From: Antitrichia curtipendula
Lineage: Eukaryota > Streptophyta > Bryopsida > Hypnales > Leucodontaceae
Direction of reading: 5' to 3'
Length of the DNA: 64,000 bases
NCBI GenBank assembly: GCA_951230915.1
Contig: OX579638.1
Location: 4,668,696-4,732,695 of the forward strand
Shown: in pieces, positions 58,752 through 64,000 of the stretch
How the letters are laid out: each line of letters opens with the position of its first letter
How positions within the stretch are numbered: position 1 is the first letter of the stretch
The notes under the pieces: model-generated
The model's database searches: none
The model's input: the letters and a program-made list of their open reading frames with translations, nothing else
What the model was told of the DNA's origin: nothing
Made by a program: the position numbers and the translations under genes

Positions 58752-61090
58752 CTTTTTTTTGACACAAATGAAACGAAATTTCATTGCAAAGGAAAAATAC
58801 AAACCAGCCAGCCACAAGTGGCCTGGCCAGAAGAGAATCCAACCAACCAAAGACAAGACCACCACCTGACACAACCCATGACAAAGAGCAGCAAGCAGGC
58901 AGAGCGTAGCGGGGAGCCGTGAGGACCCCTACGGCTTGCCACCTCAAGCTGAACCAAAGCCCCGACCCGCTAGACCACCTTTTAAGGCGGTTGAAAAACG
59001 AACCCCACCCTTGACCCAGCCATCACCCACCAGGGAAGACCCTCTACCATGTTAGCAAAGAGGCCAAATCGACACCTCCTATCTAAAAAGTTCCCCCGTA
59101 ACTTTTGCTTCTTCTTAGGGGAGCGACGCTTGGGGTTGATCACATTAGCCCATTCGACTCTACCGTAATCAATCATCCCCCGCCAAATATGATCAATCAA
59201 TCGCTCAAGAGTCCACACTTGATTGTTAAAAACGAGGTCATTGCGCTGCATCCAAAGAGTCCACAGAACTGTAGAACGAAGTTCAAGCTAGATCCTCTTG
59301 ACCTTGTTGAAATGCCAGGGGATCGCCACCAAAAAAAACCCTTGGTGCCACGCGAGTGGCCGCCCCTGTCCTTGGGCCTCCCGCCCCTCAAGAGCGGCAT
59401 TCAAAATGTGAATAGCCCATTGCCATGCTCTCCGTCCTGAGAGACACTCCCAAAACCGGTGGAGGACAATTTCTTCTGATCTTCGTGGGCACAACAAGGC
59501 AACGAGTGTCCAGCGCGGCACTGCCCCATTGATCCTTCCTCGCCATTGATTGACAGCAACAGCGTGGTGCCAAATAAGCCATAAAAGCCCTGCCTCTTTC
59601 CTAATCCTCTTTGGAGGCCACATTGTGCGCCACTTCAATCAAAAATCTTCAAGCAAAATACCACCCCATTTTTGCGTGACAGGGTTAGGAACCTAGTGGT
59701 GTTTCAAGAGAAGCTTGCGGCCGAGTTTAGTAGTGAAGTTCATTAAAGCTGTATTGGATTCCATTGTATTCCACTTGAATTCATTAGGGTCCCAAGCCAA
59801 CTGATCAACGCGCCCATAGAATAGTAAGACTTCAATCTTCTTTGGCCCACGTAAAATTGATGTCACCCTAACCCGATGAAAGATCCTAGTGATGGCTCAA
59901 TCTCTGGAAGGACAAAGAGAGGGAAGTTTGGGTCTTAAGATACAAGCTGTAGGGAGGACCAAATAACCATCATGTTTCCATGTACGGGGCCATGTCTGCA
60001 CAGGGGTGCCGAGCATGATATTACTTCGTTCCGGAGCTTGAATAACGGTAATAGGGACTCGATCATTGTCTTGATGGTACCACCCTATCCATTCTCCATC
60101 CATCGCACAAGGTAGTGGCTTATCCAACACATCTCCCCACCGCGCTTGAAGGGCTTTTGTGGCAGCTAACCAAGTTCTTGACTCCTCGGGCAGGAGGCTA
60201 TAGCCCAATTCATGACCAAGCCAGAGGCCAAGCAGAAACGGTTCATTAGTGCCACTATTGTCACTAATGTACCTTCTTCACCCTACAATGTGAAGGAGGT
60301 GTCATCAGCATATTGGGCAAGGACTTGCTGTCGATCCCCCCCAAGGAGACTTATACTTTTGATCGTGTCGACGGCGACCTTGGCCTTGACAGTCGAAGTT
60401 GTAGCGCCTTGGCTAATAGCTTGTACGCAACATTGAGTAGCGTGATAGGCCTCCAGTTTGTTAATTTGCTTCGCGAGTCTCCTTTGTGTAGCAGAGTGAT
60501 CAAACCTTTAGTCACTCCTAGAGGTAGTTGTTGCATGTCAATATATTTGGTGATCATTTGCCAATAGTCATCCTTGATTGTGTCCCAATATTGTTGAAGA
60601 ATTCTAAGATGATCCCATCAAGGCCTGGAGCTTTGCCTCTATCCAAATCCATGACTGCTGCATCAAGGTTCTTAATTGTGATTGGTTTACTTAGAGAGTG
60701 CTTCATGTCTGCCGTAATTCTGTTACTCAAGCATGACAATGCTTTCTCTATGTATAGTTTTTGATAATACCTTGAGCAAATTGCTTCAAGGTTAGGTTGG
60801 TTAGTAAAAGTACTCCCTTGCTCATCTTCGAGCTCCAAGATGTTCGATGCCCTTGTGTGAGCCTTGGCAGCTTGGAAGAATTCTTTAGTGCAGCCATCTC
60901 CAACCTTCATCCATTTAACATGGCTACAAATCCTTTGTCCCTCTGTGTGGGCGCAAGATTACCCACCCTCGGTAATTGGGCGAACACCGACCAAGTTCTA
61001 TGCCTTTATCCACCTTTTAAATATATGGGGGTGTTGTGAGCGCGGTCCACTGTGCCTTCCAAGCTATGGATCTTTTTTGTGCTAATGTTT
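58752..61090 (-). pseudogene. 5'-truncated plant LINE (L1-type) with poly(A) end
   Basis: Minus-strand order: VGDGCTKEFFQAAKAHT (about 60905-60855), KAPGLDG (60613-60633), NWRPITLLN (60433-60465), then QYADD (about 60298-60313), the catalytic reverse transcriptase aspartates. A zf-RVT domain follows near 59290-59640 (LLWLIWHHAVAVNQWRG, then CPRRSEE and H-x-FWEC), then MQRNDLVFNN (about 59250). The 3' end terminates in a short A run (T run 58751-58760 on the plus strand). No endonuclease domain is present, so the copy is 5'-truncated near 61030-61090. Several stops and shifts. LINEs insert by target-primed reverse transcription, which explains the truncation. A target duplication was not identified. 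Confidence 0.85.
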
Positions 61091-61385
61091 TCTGAGTATT
61101 GTGGATGGCAGTGAATACTACTAGAATTGCATGGGTAAATAACAAGCTGACTGTGATGAGCAAAGGTAGTTGGGAATACCTAACTCCCTAACTGTCTATC
61201 CCATGTATAGGGTCGGCTGGGTAGTTGGCGTCATTTCTAACGTCCCTAACTATGTGAGCGGGGAATCCTTACGTTCCTTTCATGAGTGTTGAAGACGATT
61301 TTTGGAGGTTTGACACTTCTCTCGGAAGTTTCAACCCTACGGCTAACCCCTAAGCTTAGTTTCTCCCCTTAATTCCCATTTTCTA
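61091..61385. other. Intergenic
   Basis: No gene seen between the LINE and the tandem array. Confidence 0.4.
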
Positions 61386-61815
61386 AATATAACTCTAGAT
61401 TTTTACTCCTGATATTTAACTCTAAATTTTTATTCCTAAGTTAACTCTGTATTTTTATTCCTAAATTTAACTCCAAATTTTTACTCCTAATATCTAACTC
61501 TAAATTTTTACTCCTAAAGTTAGCCCTGGATTTTTACTCCTAACTTCAACTCCAAATTTTTACTCCTAAGTTAACTCTGGATTTCTACTCCTAATATTTA
61601 ACTCTAAATCTTTACTCCTAAAGTTAACCCTGGATTTTTACTCCTAAATTTAACTCCAAATTTTTACTCCTAAGTTAACTCTGGATTTCTACTCCTAATA
61701 TTTAACTCTAAATTTTTACTCCTAAAGTTAATCCTGGATTTTTACTCCTAAATTTAACTCCAAATTTTTACTCCTAAGTTAACTTTGGATTTTTACTCCT
61801 AATATTTGACTCTAG
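61386..61815. repeat. 25-27 bp tandem repeat with 104-bp higher-order period
   Basis: The basic unit is a TTAACTC-type stretch, then AAATTTTTACTCCTAA. Four variant units (27, 26, 26 and 25 bases; with ...CTCTAAAT, ...CCCTGGAT, ...CTCCAAAT and ...CTCTGGAT) recur in the same order about four times, giving a 104-bp higher-order unit. Confidence 0.9.
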
Positions 61816-62590
61816 TTCTCTAACTTCTATCTCTAATTTTTATCTTGACTTATTATGGGTCACTATTCACTTGAACAAGCTAATTAAGGGAAGAAAATCA
61901 ACGCTAATAAGGAGAAACACCAAGTTTTGATTCAAGGACTTACCTCGTCACTACCGGTGTCGAAAATGTGCTTGTCCGCATCCACGTGGCCATCTCCATA
62001 TTCCATGGTGGTCCTTGGTTTGTGGGAGTTTTTCCCAAGTTCACCGCTTATGTTTCGAAATTTTGGCTCCCGTGTGTCCTAACCGTTTTCTTCCCCTTCT
62101 TCCTTCTTTCTTCCTCTTTTTCTTTCTGTTTCCTTCCTTTCTACACTAACACTATTTCACCTAAACTTTGATGGTGCCTTACAACTATATATTCAAACCC
62201 CAAGGAGGTTTAATGCCTCCCCCCTACCTTCTTACGCAATTTATCTTTGTGTCATTCTAACCCACCTTCTAATGGTCACTATGAATTCTCCTGATCTCCC
62301 CCCTAAGTCTTCCTAATCCCAAGCCTAGGTCACTATTTATCGTCTCTCTCCTTCTTATCCTATTTCACCCCATCTCCCTCTAATCCTCACTCATTCTTGT
62401 GGGCTTCCAATTAGTGTAGGGCGAGAGGTGATGTGGAAGGGTTGTATGCAAGGTTTTCTTTCAAGACAATTGAATGGGCGACTCTCCTTTCTTTCTCCTT
62501 TCTCCTATTCTCCTTTTGGTATTTTGAGGTAGTATGGATTCTTGTTTTCTTTTAGAATAACTATACCCTTATACTAGATCTAGAACCCAA
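61816..62590. other. Intergenic, CT-rich
   Basis: A CT-rich stretch (62040-62420) without a supported gene. Confidence 0.4.
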
Positions 62591-62624
62591 TTTTCAAAGA
62601 AAAAAACCAAAAAAACCCGTTAGA

Positions 62625-62850
62625 GCCCTAGACTCCCGACTCCCCTGGACTCCCGACTCCCTGGACAGCCCAACTTCCCAGCGAGCAGCCCCGACCCCCA
62701 AGCGAACAGCCCGACCCCCCAGCGAGCAGCCTGACCCCCCAACGAGCAGCCTGACCCCGATACTCGGACGAACAGACCCCGACCTCCCCAGTACCCGGAC
62801 GGACAGCCCCGACCTCCCCAGTCCCCGGACAGACAGCCCCAACCTCCCCA
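62625..62850. repeat. GC-rich minisatellite
   Basis: Imperfect ~20-30 bp units of the types GACCCCCCAGCGAGCAGCCT and CCGGACAGACAGCCCC. Open frames through it are simple consequences of the repeat. Confidence 0.8.
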
Positions 62851-62947
62851 GTCACAGCGGACAGTTGGGGGGGGGGGTTGTGTCCTTTGTTCTGGTGTTC
62901 TCCCTTGGGGGCTTCGGCCAACACTTACTGAAATTTTAGGAGAGTTG

Positions 62948-63320
62948 ACTTGGGGGAAACTGGCTAATTCTTGGGGGAAAACTGGCTAATAACTTGGGGG
63001 AAAACTGGACCAATAGCTTGGGGGGAAAATATTTAGACTACTAAACTCGGACCCGTGATTTGGTACCCGCAACAGAAAGAAACTAGGCCTACCTATCTTG
63101 GGGGCTAAACTTTGGGCTTTCCCAAAAGGTCTTGGGAACTAAACTTTGGAGCTTTAAATATACGGGGATTCAAAGCTTCGCCGTAGTTTGGTTTTGACAC
63201 CAACTCTAAGACTTGTGAGGTCCCCAGGTTCAAAGCTCTGTCGTCCAAGGCCGGTTTTGACACACGCTCTAAGACTGGGGCAAATTACAGGTTCAAAGCT
63301 TCGCTGTCCCAAGGGTGATG
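62948..63320. repeat. Two short tandem arrays: TTGGGGGAAAACTGG and a ~62-bp unit
   Basis: TTGGGGGAAAACTGGCTAAT-type units repeat three to four times (62948-63030). From about 63168 a ~62-bp unit starting TTCAAAGCTTCGCYGT recurs at 63228 and 63292, with GGTTTTGACAC and CTCTAAGACT inside. Confidence 0.8.
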
Positions 63321-64000
63321 GGACCCGCTCACAAGCAACAAGGAAAAGAAAAGGTCAACTATGGTTAGACTCACATCCACGGCAACCATACAACGAGGTA
63401 AGAATAATCACGGCAATACTCACGAACTAAAGGCCCCTCAAAGCGGCATCGCCAAGGTATGGTGGGTGGGGGGGCTTTAGGATTAGTACAAGACGCAAGA
63501 ACAGCATACAAGTGTAAAGAAAACCTGCTTGGCTCACAACAAGTACAAGGTAAGATAGGAAGATCCCAAAGGACCTTTGAAAGCTTGAAATAGAATGACA
63601 ATGGGAGCAAAAAGTGCTCCAAAAAACACTGTAGAGGTTGTTTGGCCTAAACGCCAAAAATTCCAAGATAACTTGGACCCACGGACCCAAAACAAGTATT
63701 GGGGGTGTTCAAGAGAGAAAAATGGGGACCTTAAATAGGTTTCCAAGGCCCCACCTCCCCCCCAAGAGCTCTAAAGTAACCTTATCAACTTGGATTTTCA
63801 TCCTCATCTTCAAAGATTTTCATCCTAATCCCTAAAAAACTACTTTTACCTATCTACGCTGGACCAACCTCCTAACTTTTGGAGATTTACTCCAATCGTC
63901 AAACGGATTGCGCCATTGGCTCCAGATCGCCGTGTTTAGTCCACTCCCCCCTCCCCCCCGTAGCAAGGACAAAAAACCATCGTAGGCTAATTTAGTTTTA
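63321..64000. other. Intergenic, window end
   Basis: No gene recognised; the overlapping minus-strand frames at 63371-63746 have no domain content. Confidence 0.4.

Noticed and set aside
62594..62924. Minus-strand frames rich in G, V, R and L across 62.6-62.9 kb
   Set aside because: They are translations of a GC-rich minisatellite.
1..64000. tRNA, rRNA and CRISPR arrays
   Set aside because: No cloverleaf with a GTTCRANNC T-loop, no rRNA stretch and no spaced direct-repeat array was seen by eye; the tandem arrays present lack unique spacers.

Overview
The window reads as nuclear DNA of a land plant, most likely a non-flowering one (bryophyte-like; the lineage is inference). Evidence is: GT-AG introns, two plant group-3 LEA genes with ABRE/G-box-like promoter motifs, a DUF3444 protein of plant type, a plant-type LINE, and many plant DNA transposons (hAT, CACTA, PIF/Harbinger, Stowaway-like). 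Most of it is AT-rich intergenic DNA packed with decayed mobile elements. One 200-base assembly gap (N) lies at 9321-9520.

Left part (1-16 kb). A minus-strand gene with HUH/Y1 Rep endonuclease motifs (249-1548) resembles replitron-type eukaryotic rolling-circle transposons; it has two exons and one in-frame stop. A PIF/Harbinger transposase fragment (7.1-7.4 kb), two decayed coding segments of unknown family (8.2 and 12.2-13.1 kb) and a foldback CACTA-type MITE with a perfect 3-bp target duplication (13690-13921) follow.

Middle (16-24.4 kb). A nearly complete but broken hAT transposase gene (17151-22840) carries a 2008-bp non-autonomous CACTA-type element (18372-20379) in its coding sequence. 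The element has an AAT duplication on both sides and eight palindromic 37-bp subterminal repeats. A probable intron of the hAT gene is filled by a ~60-bp tandem array.

24.4-33 kb holds two intact tandem LEA paralogs, both with two exons and a phase-0 intron at the same place. Three ~950-bp TTAA-bounded elements lie between them. Elements of this type (families A, B, C; at least seven copies or fragments in the window) look like piggyBac-type MITEs. An unfilled homologous site at 33.5-33.7 kb, and an 81-codon frame that two of the insertions interrupt exactly at TTAA, support TTAA as the target duplication.

40.9-44.6 kb holds the outstanding gene: an intact, single-exon coding sequence of 698 residues. 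Its N-terminus matches the XRCC4 head plus the start of the XRCC4 stalk (non-homologous end joining) and its C-terminus is a DUF3444 domain, with long basic linkers between. I do not know this fusion from any described family.

Right part (45-64 kb). MITEs of several families, a decayed non-LTR reverse transcriptase (56.75-57.65 kb, plus strand), a 5'-truncated plant LINE (58.75-61.1 kb, minus strand) with a poly(A) end, and an interval of tandem repeats (61.4-63.3 kb), including a four-unit higher-order repeat. The only genes that look functional are the two LEA genes and the XRCC4-DUF3444 gene.
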